44,650 nt of DNA. Source: a virus. Position 1 is the stretch's first letter. Every line of letters starts with the position of its first letter. The notes under the pieces are model-generated. The model had not been told where the DNA came from. It saw nothing but the letters and a program-made list of their open reading frames with translations, and did not search any database. Where the stretch lies: IMG/VR virus record IMGVR_UViG_3300025703_000004, positions 1 to 44,650 of that record; one strand, given 5' to 3'. Shown here piece by piece: positions 29,354-38,210 of this stretch. The translations under genes were made by a program, and so were the position numbers.

Positions 29354-32300
29354 TTATTGAGCTACCACATCCCCAGCCATTGATGTTCCAATGACCTTTC
29401 CGCCGGGTTGAAGTTGGATTGAAACTCCAGTAGTGATCGTGCCGTAGTTGGCAACCGCAGTCCCGGCATTGTTATATTTGATAACCGACAGCCCTGTTAC
29501 ATCATCAAGGACGACTGATTTTAGAAGCGCGTTCGTCCATCCTGTCGTTGAAACAATGTTAGTGTCGGTTGCATATGATGCAATGCCATTGGTCGCCGTC
29601 ATTATCCCCTGCACAAAGGCGTTTGTTTTCATAAAAACATTGCCAACACCAGCAGTTGTTACCACAGCATCACCAGCCCCGGTGCTGCCCATGTTCATGC
29701 CGCTCACCGCATAGACGGTTCCGAACGCGGAGCCGTATTGTGGCTGACTGCCAAGATTTTCCGCCCCATTACTATCCGAAGCAATGGACTTTTTTAAGAC
29801 GATAGAATTGTTATTATTGAATTCCATATATTCCACCCCACAGTCTAGGAAATAGAATTTTCCGCTTAAAGATGAACCATAATTGACACTTCCAACACCC
29901 GCATCGCCATTGGGAGCAGCCCACAGATGCGCCCATACACCAGGTGTTCCGGCTGTTGCCACAGTGTCCGTAGAGCCAACATCAAACCACGATGAAGCCG
30001 GCCAGCCCTGACAGCTAAACCCTGTTCCTGTATAACCAGCAGACGGGGATATATCCAAAGCCAAAACTTCATTTGTATTAAATGGTTCTATCGTTGGCAC
30101 GGGAAAGTTGGTAAGCGCAGATGCGCCATAACGTCCCGTGATGACAAAGGTCGTTGAATTATTTGTTGTATTATTTTGCGATGGCGAGATAGAAAGATTC
30201 GATGCCGTTAATGTCGAGTGATATATCCCGTTCGTTACTGTGAAGTTCGTCGAGACATTGTAGAAGGCGATGCCGCTTGGAACAGAGCCGCCGCCAGCGG
30301 GCGCATTGCTCCACGTCCCCGCGCCAGTCGTCGCGTTGGTCAAGGTGAACACCATGCCAACAGTTCCGCCGGACGGAACGGCAATGGACAGGTTTGAAGC
30401 AACCATTGTGTTTTGAACATTGGTGAAATTCAGGATGCGCGTGTCGTTATTGCTGACTGCCGTGGATTGCACCCAGCCGACCGTCGCAAGCCCGTTCGTC
30501 ACGGTAGCGGTGACAAACCCGTTCGTCGCCGTGTTGACGTAGCTGATTGTGGCAATGTTCGTTGACGCCGGAAGCGCGCCGTATTGGTCGAAATAATTGC
30601 TTCTCACAGTCAAAATGTCCGCCGTGTAATCCTGCTCTATATCCCAAGATTTTGTCGTGGAATTATATTTGACCATCCCTGGATAATCCGACTGCAAATA
30701 TCGCGTCCAGTAATAAACGCCATTCGTCGGAGACCAGTTGGATTCATAGGGAGCTTCGATGATTCCGTTCCCAATCGAATTTGACCGCACAATCATCGAA
30801 AGATAATCCGGCACACCACGCTGTAGAATCGGACGGCCATAATTCACGCCACCAATAAACTGTGCTGAAAGATTTGTTGTCACTAGAGGTCCATATTGGG
30901 AATATTCATTATTCATCTGGTTTGCATGACCGTTGTAAGTTGAACCGTTTTTCAGCAGTGTGAACTGGTTTAATAATCCACTTGTCGAGACAAATTCATA
31001 CCAGCCCTCGACTCCCGTTCCGCAAAAAACAGAATCAGCACTGTCCCCATGAAGCGCAGCATCAAATGTCTTTACCAGCGTTGATAATTCATAGGTTGTG
31101 GCATTCTGAAAAGAAACATTATTCAATTCGACCACACAGTAGCTATTTGGAGCCGGGTCACATTCAACCAATGCGGAGTTGGTCATATAGTCTCCGTGAT
31201 TATTTTGGGCTGCATTTGCATTGTTCAATAAAAAATTGTTCAAATCAAGTGTTCCGCCAAGCAGAATGATTGGATTTGTTGCCATGTCCCCCTGTTCGTA
31301 AGACTCCATATAGGAATCGTGAAATGAAACCGGCTGCGGCGAACCATCTACCAACAGCCCATGAAATGAATAAGAGGTGTCATGGTTAATCTCCATTCCG
31401 CGACCGGAGTCGAGCCAATAGACAAGTCCATCAGGCCTGAATCCACCTCCACAATCCGTGATTTTAAGCTGGTCAGGAGAAACGGCTGGAAATCCTGGAA
31501 AGTAAGACAAGCAGTTGCTCCAATAATAAGCCGTTGTCGGCATGATGGCTGCGTTCGTCGAATTTGCCATGTATCCATTGCCCTGTGAAGTTGCAGCCAG
31601 ACCAATCCCGTTCAAAATCCAGACGCAATGATCAAAGTTTGCCAGTCCGGAATTGACTGCAACACCAATCCTGAATCCACTCACAGAAACATTCCTTGCG
31701 GTAAATCCACCAGACCAGCCGATATTTGTATCGCAAACAGTCAGCCCCGCAATGCCAAGCTGTGAGAATGGGGCGGTTTCAAGAGTTGTATAAGTTGCAA
31801 CCGGATTGGTATATCCTTCGATTTGAACTCCGGTAATTGAGCCAATGTCCTTTGTGATGTTGTCAAACCAGACTCCAGTCGCATTGGTGTTGTCAAACCA
31901 AACCATTGAATAATTTGTCGTAGGCAGGTCTGGAACCGCGTCTTCGATGCCATAATGCAAGAACCCAACACCGGCAATGTTGACAGATGGTGGCACGGAT
32001 AATTTATTGCTGGCGGCCACACGGTAAATTCCCGGTGGCAAAAACAACGTCGTCTTGCCCAGCGTATTTGTCGCACACCAGTTCAACGCAAATTGAAGAT
32101 TAGATGATTCATCATACCATCCATGCGCGTTCACATTGTCTTGAACCAGCATCGGCGCATGAGGCGTATTCGTGCCGCAGAAATCAAGAAAGCTGACTTC
32201 ATTGAAAAGATTGTTCGTGACGATGACGCTGCCACCCGGCCCGTAAAGTGCCGTCGTCGCCAGTGTCGCCGTGGCCGCGTTGTTGGAACTCATTATCTGT

Positions 32301-32509
32301 ATCACCCCGCCCTCGGTCAGATTTGTTCCTTCCCCCGGCCACGCCGCCAGCGTTTTCGGGGTCACGGCCTTGTAGCCGTTCACCCCCGCGTTCACCTCCG
32401 CCTGGCTTGCCGGCGCATAGGGCGTCCCCTGCGCATAAACGGTGCCTGTCCACAGGCCCGTCCAGACGCCCAGAAGAACCATCGCCATCAGAATCAATGT
32501 CCGTTTCAT
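29354..32509 (-). CDS. Beta-helix tail spike with signal peptide
   Basis: 1051 aa from 32509; a longer frame to 32863 lies over another gene. It begins with a signal-peptide-like stretch (MKRTLILMAMVLLGVWTGLW…YAQG). The middle has the repeats of right-handed beta-helix spikes (…GVGFLHYGIED…, GSITGVQIEGYTN, NFDHCVWILNGIGL, NNFLLNNANAAQNN), similar to pectate-lyase-type folds, which bind or cleave surface polysaccharide. The C-terminal part is Thr/Asn/Gly-rich fibre. A Sec signal on a virion spike is unexpected, because virion proteins assemble in the cytoplasm. Composition is lower in GC than neighbours, suggesting recent acquisition. Confidence 0.75.
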   Translation of the reverse strand: MKRTLILMAMVLLGVWTGLWTGTVYAQGTPYAPASQAEVNAGVNGYKAVTPKTLAAWPGEGTNLTEGGVIQIMSSNNAATATLATTALYGPGGSVIVTNNLFNEVSFLDFCGTNTPHAPMLVQDNVNAHGWYDESSNLQFALNWCATNTLGKTTLFLPPGIYRVAASNKLSVPPSVNIAGVGFLHYGIEDAVPDLPTTNYSMVWFDNTNATGVWFDNITKDIGSITGVQIEGYTNPVATYTTLETAPFSQLGIAGLTVCDTNIGWSGGFTARNVSVSGFRIGVAVNSGLANFDHCVWILNGIGLAATSQGNGYMANSTNAAIMPTTAYYWSNCLSYFPGFPAVSPDQLKITDCGGGFRPDGLVYWLDSGRGMEINHDTSYSFHGLLVDGSPQPVSFHDSYMESYEQGDMATNPIILLGGTLDLNNFLLNNANAAQNNHGDYMTNSALVECDPAPNSYCVVELNNVSFQNATTYELSTLVKTFDAALHGDSADSVFCGTGVEGWYEFVSTSGLLNQFTLLKNGSTYNGHANQMNNEYSQYGPLVTTNLSAQFIGGVNYGRPILQRGVPDYLSMIVRSNSIGNGIIEAPYESNWSPTNGVYYWTRYLQSDYPGMVKYNSTTKSWDIEQDYTADILTVRSNYFDQYGALPASTNIATISYVNTATNGFVTATVTNGLATVGWVQSTAVSNNDTRILNFTNVQNTMVASNLSIAVPSGGTVGMVFTLTNATTGAGTWSNAPAGGGSVPSGIAFYNVSTNFTVTNGIYHSTLTASNLSISPSQNNTTNNSTTFVITGRYGASALTNFPVPTIEPFNTNEVLALDISPSAGYTGTGFSCQGWPASSWFDVGSTDTVATAGTPGVWAHLWAAPNGDAGVGSVNYGSSLSGKFYFLDCGVEYMEFNNNNSIVLKKSIASDSNGAENLGSQPQYGSAFGTVYAVSGMNMGSTGAGDAVVTTAGVGNVFMKTNAFVQGIMTATNGIASYATDTNIVSTTGWTNALLKSVVLDDVTGLSVIKYNNAGTAVANYGTITTGVSIQLQPGGKVIGTSMAGDVVAQ

Positions 32510-32562
32510 AAAATTCGTTCGGTTTTGCAGCCCGTCAGGGGGCTGCGGTGGCCCTGACGCAG

Positions 32563-32937
32563 TTAGCCCACCCGGATGTCCGCCTTCAGGATCACCTTGT
32601 TGCTGCCCGCGTCCGTCACCTTGGTCGTCGCGTCCGCCGGCGCCACCGTCGAAAGCGCGATGAAGATCCCGTTCTGGAACAGGCTGCCGTCGCTGGCAAA
32701 ATCCCAGGAGTCCGCCACGCCGGCCGGCACGTAACGCACGCCCACGGGCGCCACGCTGTTGGCGTCGCCCGCCGCCAGGTCGAACACCCACACATACACG
32801 TCCACCGCCCCGGCCAGCGGCGAGATGGACAGCTTGTAAAGCCGGCTGCGCTGCGCCGGGCATTGCACCGTGCTGACAAAATTGTTGCCGGACTTGTTCG
32901 TCGCGCTCTGGTCCGCGCCCATGATTTTGACATTCAT
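32563..32937 (-). CDS. Hypothetical structural protein, 124 aa
   Basis: MNVKIMGADQSATNKSGNNF, then VSTVQCPAQRSRLYKLSISP and mostly strand-forming sequence (VDVYVWVFDLAAGD, VGVRYVPAGVADSWDF, GIFIALSTVAPAD). Probably a small beta-sandwich, which would suit a tail or head decoration protein. No family recognised. Confidence 0.62.
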   Translation of the reverse strand: MNVKIMGADQSATNKSGNNFVSTVQCPAQRSRLYKLSISPLAGAVDVYVWVFDLAAGDANSVAPVGVRYVPAGVADSWDFASDGSLFQNGIFIALSTVAPADATTKVTDAGSNKVILKADIRVG

Positions 32938-32976
32938 AAAAATTTTATTTGTGTTTCATCTGTGTCCGTCTGTGGC

Positions 32977-34023
32977 TCAACTCACAAACATCCTCGATAC
33001 CTGCTGCTCCTGCCGCTGCACCTTGTCCGCCTCCATCTCCAGGTAGCTCGTCGCCATCGGCTCCAGCGCCTGTGCCTTGTCCGATTGTCCGTCGCTGGTC
33101 AGCCAGTCCGCATACCCGCCCTCGATCAGGTAACCACGGAAAATGTAGGGGATCTGGATCACCGACCACTTCGCCGCCGCGCTCACCGGGCTGTCTCCCG
33201 CATTGGTGGCCGTTGCCGCCGTGTAAAAATTCCCGCTGCCGCCGCTCACCGCCGCAAAATAAACCTGCGCCCCGATTGCATACGCCACGGTCGAGTCCCA
33301 CGCATCCCCCGTCAGCACCGGCCGCCGCGTCCGGTAATACAGCCACACCAGGTTCGTCGCCGGCCCGCTGAACTGGAAGCCGTCCTGCGACACCATGAAC
33401 GGAAACTTCCGCAACTGCGTCGTCACCCGTGGATCCTTGTCAAACGCCCGGAACAATTCGCCGATGGCCGTCAACCCCGGCTGCTCGAACGCCACATACC
33501 GGTTGAACGGCGTCAGCAGCCCGAACTTCGTCCCGTCAAATGTTCCGCCGCTCGTGTGCGCCGTGATGCACTGATACTGCCGGTTGTCCGCCGGGTTCCG
33601 CACCTGGTCGCCCACGTTAAACTGCGCACCGCTCACCCAGTCATTCGCCTCATACTGGTTCTTGCAGACGGCCCACCACGCGGAATTCTCGACCCCGCCA
33701 ACGGACGGACTGTTGCCTGTGTTCGCCGTCTGCAAGCTCTGGTAATAACTGCACGTCGGCACGTCATACACTTCATTGGCGCTGTTGTCCGCCGTCGGAT
33801 CCGTGTTCACCCCGTAAGTGGCCGTGCCGCTGTAATTCGGGCGATACTGCCGCTGTTCGATCGGGCACAAGTCCGGCCACTTGTGGATCTCCCACGCCAT
33901 CTGCAGCCGCCGGTCGTGGAACGTCCTGAACAGCGCGAACTCCGGCGATCCGATGTCACCCTTGCCGAAACCGGCAAAGGCCGCGCTGCCATAAAGACAT
34001 TCGCTATAATCAACGGCACGCAT
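32977..34023 (-). CDS. Head-tail or tail protein with carbohydrate-binding-like modules
   Basis: 348 aa. The segments WVSGAQFNVGDQVRNPADNR…QYQCITAHTSG and YAIGAQVYFAAVSGGSGNFY…TNAGDSPVSAAAKWSVI follow the pattern of chitin-binding-type modules (YxxGxxVxYxGxxYxAxxxNxGxxP…W). The rest (…RTFHDRRLQMAWEIHKWPDL…) resembles a tail-tubular or adaptor protein. The modules may contact host glycans. Start at 34023. Confidence 0.6.
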   Translation of the reverse strand: MRAVDYSECLYGSAAFAGFGKGDIGSPEFALFRTFHDRRLQMAWEIHKWPDLCPIEQRQYRPNYSGTATYGVNTDPTADNSANEVYDVPTCSYYQSLQTANTGNSPSVGGVENSAWWAVCKNQYEANDWVSGAQFNVGDQVRNPADNRQYQCITAHTSGGTFDGTKFGLLTPFNRYVAFEQPGLTAIGELFRAFDKDPRVTTQLRKFPFMVSQDGFQFSGPATNLVWLYYRTRRPVLTGDAWDSTVAYAIGAQVYFAAVSGGSGNFYTAATATNAGDSPVSAAAKWSVIQIPYIFRGYLIEGGYADWLTSDGQSDKAQALEPMATSYLEMEADKVQRQEQQVSRMFVS

Positions 34024-34026
34024 GGT

Positions 34027-34431
34027 TCAAGTTGCAAACTCCATTGTTCCCCGCCCGAAAGTCACCCCGCTCTGTTTCCCCATCTTCGATCTCCCATCTC
34101 CCATCTGCTTCGTGTATCCCACCCTTGTCCGTCCCGCCACGCTCTGCCCCGCCATCTCCGGGTTGCGCCCCAGCAGCCACTTCACCAGGTTCTTGTCTTC
34201 CTTCCACGCCGGCCCGTATTGCGCCGTGAAAAAATCGTCAATCACCGGGTCCACGATCAGTTGCTGCGGTCCAAAATCATCCTTCCACCGGTGCGGATTC
34301 AGCCGCATCAATTTGGCGATGTGCGTCTGCCGCTGGATCGCCTTCAAAATCTTCAGGTCGGCGTCCTTGCGAAAGATGTTGTCCATCGCCTTCTGCACCG
34401 CCGCCGGCAGCCTGCTCAAATCCACTTCCAT
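34027..34431 (-). CDS. Hypothetical virion-region protein, 134 aa
   Basis: Start at 34431 (MEVDLSRLPAAVQKAMDNIF) because the frame upstream translates the heptanucleotide repeat at 34441-34478. Helical with KILKAIQRQTHIAKLMRLNP. The C-terminus includes MGDGRSKMGKQ, encoded by a second short repeat (34087-34108). Position after the terminator at 34481 and before the tail protein suggests a head-completion or adaptor role. Confidence 0.62.
   Translation of the reverse strand: MEVDLSRLPAAVQKAMDNIFRKDADLKILKAIQRQTHIAKLMRLNPHRWKDDFGPQQLIVDPVIDDFFTAQYGPAWKEDKNLVKWLLGRNPEMAGQSVAGRTRVGYTKQMGDGRSKMGKQSGVTFGRGTMEFAT
34087..34108. repeat. Heptanucleotide repeat GATGGGA-type
   Basis: Units CTCCCAT on the plus strand, within the 3' end of the 34027-34431 gene. 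Confidence 0.7.
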
Positions 34432-34440
34432 AATTTTCCA

Positions 34441-34478
34441 TTCCGCACTCCGCACTCCGCACTCCGCACTCCGCACTT
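34441..34478. repeat. Heptanucleotide repeat GGAGTGC-type
   Basis: Five consecutive units CCGCACT on the plus strand (GGAGTGC on the minus strand), ten bases upstream of the start codon at 34431. Confidence 0.9.
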
Positions 34479-34480
34479 GG

Positions 34481-34516
34481 AAAACTCCGGCGGCGTTAAC
34501 AACCACGCCGCCGGAG
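34481..34516 (-). terminator. Rho-independent terminator after the capsid block
   Basis: On the minus strand CTCCGGCGGCGT, an eight-base loop and ACGCCGCCGGAG (perfect 12-bp stem), followed by TTTT. It lies after the 34568-35092 gene and would reduce transcription from the capsid genes into the tail genes. Confidence 0.75.
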
Positions 34517-34567
34517 AACTCAACCCTAACTTGTCCCGGCTGCCATCACGCACCGGGCAAGATGTTT

Positions 34568-35092
34568 CTACGTCTGGTTCGTCGGCTCGTTCAGGCTGTC
34601 AGCCGCCGGTTCGAGGATCGTCATCAGGTTGCTCGCGTCGTCCAGCTTCAGGTAGAAGTCAATCTGCCCCGCCACCAGTGCCGTGATCGCCTGCGTCGCC
34701 GCCGTCGGCGTGAAGATCAGCGCATCCGCCGCCGTGTAGGCCTTGGTCGCGCCCAGCGTCGTCAGATACCCCGCCGCCTTCAGGTTCAGCGCGTTCACAT
34801 ACTGCGTCGCGCTGCCGCTGTCGCCCAGGCTGCCCGTCAGCGTGCCGTTGTTCGCGCCCGAAAACGCGAACGCCGTCACCACGTTGGCGAACACCTTGCT
34901 GATGATCGCGCCCGCCGGGATCGTTCCCGGCGTCAGCGCCAGCCCCGCCGCCGGCAGCACCTGCTGCGCCGTCCCGCTCGTCAGCTGGATGATGTCCAGA
35001 TACGACAGCCGGATGATGTGTGAAAAACCCATATACGCCCGCGTCTCCGGCGGCAGCGGTATCAGGGTTCCGATTGGTAATACACTTGGCAT
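34568..35092 (-). CDS. Probable capsid decoration or head-associated protein, 174 aa
   Basis: MPSVLPIGTLIPLPPETRAY, then strands and Ala/Thr/Gly-rich segments (ALTPGTIPAGAIISKV, FAFSGANNGTLTGSLG). Lies immediately downstream of the major capsid protein and upstream of a strong terminator, so it is probably made in capsid-like amounts. A decoration protein is the best guess by position. The initiation region is A/T-rich (AACTAAAATTATG). Confidence 0.62.
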   Translation of the reverse strand: MPSVLPIGTLIPLPPETRAYMGFSHIIRLSYLDIIQLTSGTAQQVLPAAGLALTPGTIPAGAIISKVFANVVTAFAFSGANNGTLTGSLGDSGSATQYVNALNLKAAGYLTTLGATKAYTAADALIFTPTAATQAITALVAGQIDFYLKLDDASNLMTILEPAADSLNEPTNQT

Positions 35093-35126
35093 AATTTTAG
35101 TTGGTCAATTGTTTCGTTGGTTGGTA

Positions 35127-35148
35127 GGGCGGCGCTGCTGCGCCGCCC
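35127..35148. repeat. Intergenic hairpin repeat, copy A
   Basis: GGGCGGCGCTGCTGCGCCGCCC: a 9-bp perfect stem with a 4-base loop, preceded by TTGGTA. One of three related junction hairpins (36203-36236, 37593-37619) beginning TGGT(A/G)GGGCG. No T-run, so not a classical terminator. Confidence 0.7.
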
Positions 35149-35157
35149 CATAAATAA

Positions 35158-36180
35158 TCACGCATCGCTCGGCGCAATCTTGCCTTCGCCGATCGGGTTC
35201 TTGCACAACAGCATGATGATCGCCTCGATCGCGCATGTGTAGGAACCGCCCTTGTATTCCGGCTGATACACCGTCGGCTTCTGGTTCCAGTGCCACGCCC
35301 ACATGTCCGGGTGCAGGATGTAGGTGCGCCAGTCCGCCACCGTCGCGCTCGCCACGCCGCCAAACCCGTTGAACGCGTTCCATTTCGTCGGCACCAGCTC
35401 GCACGATCCCCACGAGCTCAAGTAGGTGCTGATCGCGCTGCCCAGCGTGGTGTCCTCCTGGTCCCGCTTCGTCACGCGGCTTGTGCTCGGCGTGTTTTGG
35501 CTGTTTGGCATGTAGAATTGGAAGTTTTCCGCCACCTGGTTCAGCGACTGCTGGCCACCCACAAAGAGCATGTTCCGGTTCTTCAGTCCCGTGGTCTGCC
35601 ACATCGTCTGCAAGATCGTCTTCAGGCTGTTTTCTAGGAAGCTCGCCTTCGTGCTGCTGTAGATCTGCGCCGCGTTCGGGCGTATGGACGCCGGCACGTC
35701 GCTGTCCGCATCGGACTGCGCTGCGGTGGAAATCCACTTGCCGATGCCGCGATACATATTGCCCGTCTCGCCGTCGTCGGCATACGAGCCTTGATCCGAT
35801 GCGCCGTGGCATTCCATCTGCCGCGCCAGCACCGTCATTTTCTTGGTAATCTCGCGCGCCAGCTCGTCGTTCACGCCGGCCGTGTCCGTCACGTCCTGCG
35901 CCAGCTTGCCCACGCTCGCCATCTGGACGAGGTATTGCACGCGCGCCTGCAGCTCTTTGCGTTGCGCGCCCGCCGATGTGAAATTGTCCCACGGCTTGCC
36001 TTCCGGCCATGCCACCGGCTTGGGCGTTTCATACGTGTCCGCCTGGTAATGTTTGACCACATTCACCGGCTTGTCGCCCTTCGGCAGCCGTTTGAGCAGG
36101 GGCGTTTCATGCTCGTCGGACAGGGTGATGTAATTCGCCCAGTCCGTCTTCTTGCCCACCACATTTTTCTCCAGCAACAT
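35158..36180 (-). CDS. Major capsid protein (SU10/DUF5309-like)
   Basis: 340 aa, HK97-fold capsid subunit by position and pattern. The N-terminus WANYITLSDEHETPLLKRLP is the arm seen in SU10-type capsid proteins (…DxxTPFxxxL…), with no long delta domain. The middle contains HGASDQGSYADDGETGNMYR and the C-terminus EAIIMLLCKNPIGEGKI. It follows the scaffold gene and precedes the decoration candidate. The family name is by resemblance; a profile search would settle it. Confidence 0.8.
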   Translation of the reverse strand: MLLEKNVVGKKTDWANYITLSDEHETPLLKRLPKGDKPVNVVKHYQADTYETPKPVAWPEGKPWDNFTSAGAQRKELQARVQYLVQMASVGKLAQDVTDTAGVNDELAREITKKMTVLARQMECHGASDQGSYADDGETGNMYRGIGKWISTAAQSDADSDVPASIRPNAAQIYSSTKASFLENSLKTILQTMWQTTGLKNRNMLFVGGQQSLNQVAENFQFYMPNSQNTPSTSRVTKRDQEDTTLGSAISTYLSSWGSCELVPTKWNAFNGFGGVASATVADWRTYILHPDMWAWHWNQKPTVYQPEYKGGSYTCAIEAIIMLLCKNPIGEGKIAPSDA

Positions 36181-36202
36181 AATTTTTATTTCTCCGTTGT
36201 TT

Positions 36203-36236
36203 GGTGGGGCGAGACTCTGTCGAGCCGTGACCCACC
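36203..36236. repeat. Intergenic hairpin repeat, copy B
   Basis: GGTGGGGCGAGACTC… …GCCGTGACCCACC: outer stem GGTGGG/CCCACC with an imperfect inner stem. Upstream of the capsid gene start. Confidence 0.55.
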
Positions 36237-36265
36237 GGTTTTAACGAAGTGCAATTTTCAAACTT

Positions 36266-37570
36266 TCAACCCAAAGCAGCTTTCAACGTCGCTTCCATGT
36301 CTTCCGCCGTCCCGCCGGACTTCAACTTCTCGCTGGCCTCGGCCTCCTGCGCGTCCCGCCGTCCTGCGCGTGGCGATGCCCCCGGACTGCCAGCCCTCGG
36401 CGCCGCCCCCGGCGGCTTCCTGCCCGGCAAAAACAACTTGGTTTTCCCGTTCGCATCCGGCAAAGGCACGTTCTTCTTCAAGACCGTCCGCAACGCCGCG
36501 ATCACATCGCCGTCCTTCGAGGCCGCGCTCAAGTGTTGCCACGCCTCCATTCCAAGCGCATAGACGCCCATGCTGAACTTCGCCGCCGGACTCCGCGCCG
36601 ACAATTCCGGGATGAACTTCGAGATTTCAGAGGCCACCTTGCCCTCCGGCGTGTTCACGTCCCCGATCGTCGGGAACCGCGACTTCACCACCGGCTCGAT
36701 CTTCGCCCGCGTCTCGTTGAACTGCTGCACCTGCTCCCGGATTTTCGGGGCGCCCTGCGTCAGCCAGTCGTTCACATCGTCCAGTTGCCGCCGCAATCCC
36801 TTGTCGTCCAGGCCTGCCGTCTCCATGTGTTTCTGGATCCGCTTGGCCGTCGCCTCGTCCGCGTAATCGCCGATGAATGCCCTCGCATCCGCCCGGAACT
36901 TTTCGCTCGCCGTCACCATGTCCGACAATTTCTTCTCGTCCATGCCGCCGACTCCCGGTGCCGGTGCGCCGTTTCCGCGCTGCTGCAACTCGCCGTTCAA
37001 CCGTTCGACTTCCGCCTCGGCCTTGTCTGCACGCGTCTTCTGCGCCTCGCGTTCGCCCACCACCTTGCCGATTTTCTTCTCGACCAGCTTTTGGAGCGAT
37101 GCCGGCAACGTGCCGCCCGTCTTCTCCCACTGGGCCAGTTCCGCTTCCAGATGCTCCGGAAGCGTTTCGGATTCCGCACTCCGCGTTCCGCCTTCCGCCC
37201 TTTCCAGATACGCCCTTTCCTCTTCGGAAAACTCGGGTGCCTGTTCGTCCGCCGCCGCGATCTCCTCCGGTGTCGTCGCCTTCGCGCGCAACTCAAACCA
37301 CGCCTGTTTGTCCGCCGACCACTTTGGTTCTGCTGCTTTGTCAATGATCTGTTCCTCACCGGGCTTCTTGGTTGCCGGCTGCACTTCTTCGCCTTCAACC
37401 TTTTCTCCGGCTGGATCCGGTTTTGCAAAATCGGTGCTCAAAAGGGCAACGACGTTGTCCGGTGTTAAATTCTTTTTGTCATCGCCATTTGCCGCTGGCG
37501 TTCCACGTTGTGGAGTTTGTTCTCCGCCCTTCGCTCCTGCGGGCGACTCTTTAATTGTTTCGGCGTCCAT
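36266..37570 (-). CDS. Capsid scaffolding protein
   Basis: 434 aa, strongly charged and helical. Disordered, Pro/Glu-rich N-terminal third (…GEKVEGEEVQPATKKPGEEQ), a long coiled coil (EREAQKTRADKAEAEVERLN), and a basic C-terminal tail (GRKPPGAAPRAGSPGASPRA…) ending in a short helix. This is the common arrangement of scaffolds, whose C-terminus binds the capsid protein. Position between portal and capsid genes supports it. A short inserted repeat gives GGTRSAESE. Confidence 0.75.
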   Translation of the reverse strand: MDAETIKESPAGAKGGEQTPQRGTPAANGDDKKNLTPDNVVALLSTDFAKPDPAGEKVEGEEVQPATKKPGEEQIIDKAAEPKWSADKQAWFELRAKATTPEEIAAADEQAPEFSEEERAYLERAEGGTRSAESETLPEHLEAELAQWEKTGGTLPASLQKLVEKKIGKVVGEREAQKTRADKAEAEVERLNGELQQRGNGAPAPGVGGMDEKKLSDMVTASEKFRADARAFIGDYADEATAKRIQKHMETAGLDDKGLRRQLDDVNDWLTQGAPKIREQVQQFNETRAKIEPVVKSRFPTIGDVNTPEGKVASEISKFIPELSARSPAAKFSMGVYALGMEAWQHLSAASKDGDVIAALRTVLKKNVPLPDANGKTKLFLPGRKPPGAAPRAGSPGASPRAGRRDAQEAEASEKLKSGGTAEDMEATLKAALG

Positions 37571-37834
37571 GATTCACATGTTTCTTGTGGTAGGGCGTTG
37601 CTGCTGCGACGCCGTCCCGATTTCCGTGCGAAGTTTGATTTGCCGGAAGGCGCACGTCCCATCCGTGCATGAGATAAACCACGAAGTGTCAATCAGGTGA
37701 AGACCCCATCCCCGTTTGATGCCCGCTTTGAAGCTTTAGTGCCCGCTTTAGTGCGAAGTTTTTATCCCTCTCCGCGTTCGCATCGGATGCGAATCGGGAG
37801 AATGACGGGGTGAGGTGTCCCCCATCTGCCATCT
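37571..37834. other. 264-base intergenic region with host-type repeats
   Basis: No convincing gene. It holds hairpin repeat copy C (37593-37619), a segment near 37707-37752 that recurs at 40493-40534 (CCCGTTTGATGCCCGCTTTG…GCTTTAGTGCCCGC), an approximately 55-base CTCTCC…GGGTGAGGTG element (37765-37822) related to 4926-4965, and a GATGGCA-type repeat running into the next gene. Confidence 0.7.
37593..37619. repeat. Intergenic hairpin repeat, copy C
   Basis: GGGCGTTGCTGCTGCGACGC…CCC with stem GGCGT-GC/GC-ACGCC and loop TGCT, preceded by TGTGGTA. Same family as copies A and B. Confidence 0.6.
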
Positions 37835-37852
37835 TCAATCTTCCATCTTCTT
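37822..37852. repeat. Heptanucleotide repeat GATGGCA/GATGGAA-type
   Basis: Imperfect units of CATCTTC/CATCTGC on the plus strand at the 3' end of the 37835 gene. Confidence 0.65.
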
Positions 37853-38182
37853 GCTTTTCACCTTCTGACTCGCCAGCAGCCGCGCATCCCGCAACAATTT
37901 GCACACATAATCCGCATTGGCCGCCGCGCCGCTCGCGAACTGCCGCTGCTCATTGGTAAGGTTCGGCGACAGCGATCCGTCCAGTTCATTCTGCGCGTTC
38001 TCGTCCACCAGGTTCAGCACCGCCTGCCACACCGGATGATTTTCCGACACGCCGGCCAGCGCAATATCCCGCTGCAACTCCGCGTGCGCCTTCGCCCGCG
38101 CGTCCACCGCCACATACCGCCGCTGATATTCCGCCCCGGACTGTCCCGGCAGCATCCCCCGAAGTTTTGAAAGCAAGCTCAT
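37835..38182 (-). CDS. Hypothetical head-region protein, 115 aa
   Basis: MSLLSKLRGMLPGQSGAEYQ, helical throughout (…QRRYVAVDARAKAHAELQRD, HPVWQAVLNLVDENAQNEL…). Sits between portal and scaffold. The final residues (KKMED) are encoded by a short repeat. Possibly a small head or connector accessory protein; not recognised as a family. Confidence 0.65.
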   Translation of the reverse strand: MSLLSKLRGMLPGQSGAEYQRRYVAVDARAKAHAELQRDIALAGVSENHPVWQAVLNLVDENAQNELDGSLSPNLTNEQRQFASGAAANADYVCKLLRDARLLASQKVKSKKMED

Positions 38183-38210
38183 AAATCTTGGTGTCTTTGT
38201 GTCTTGGTGG

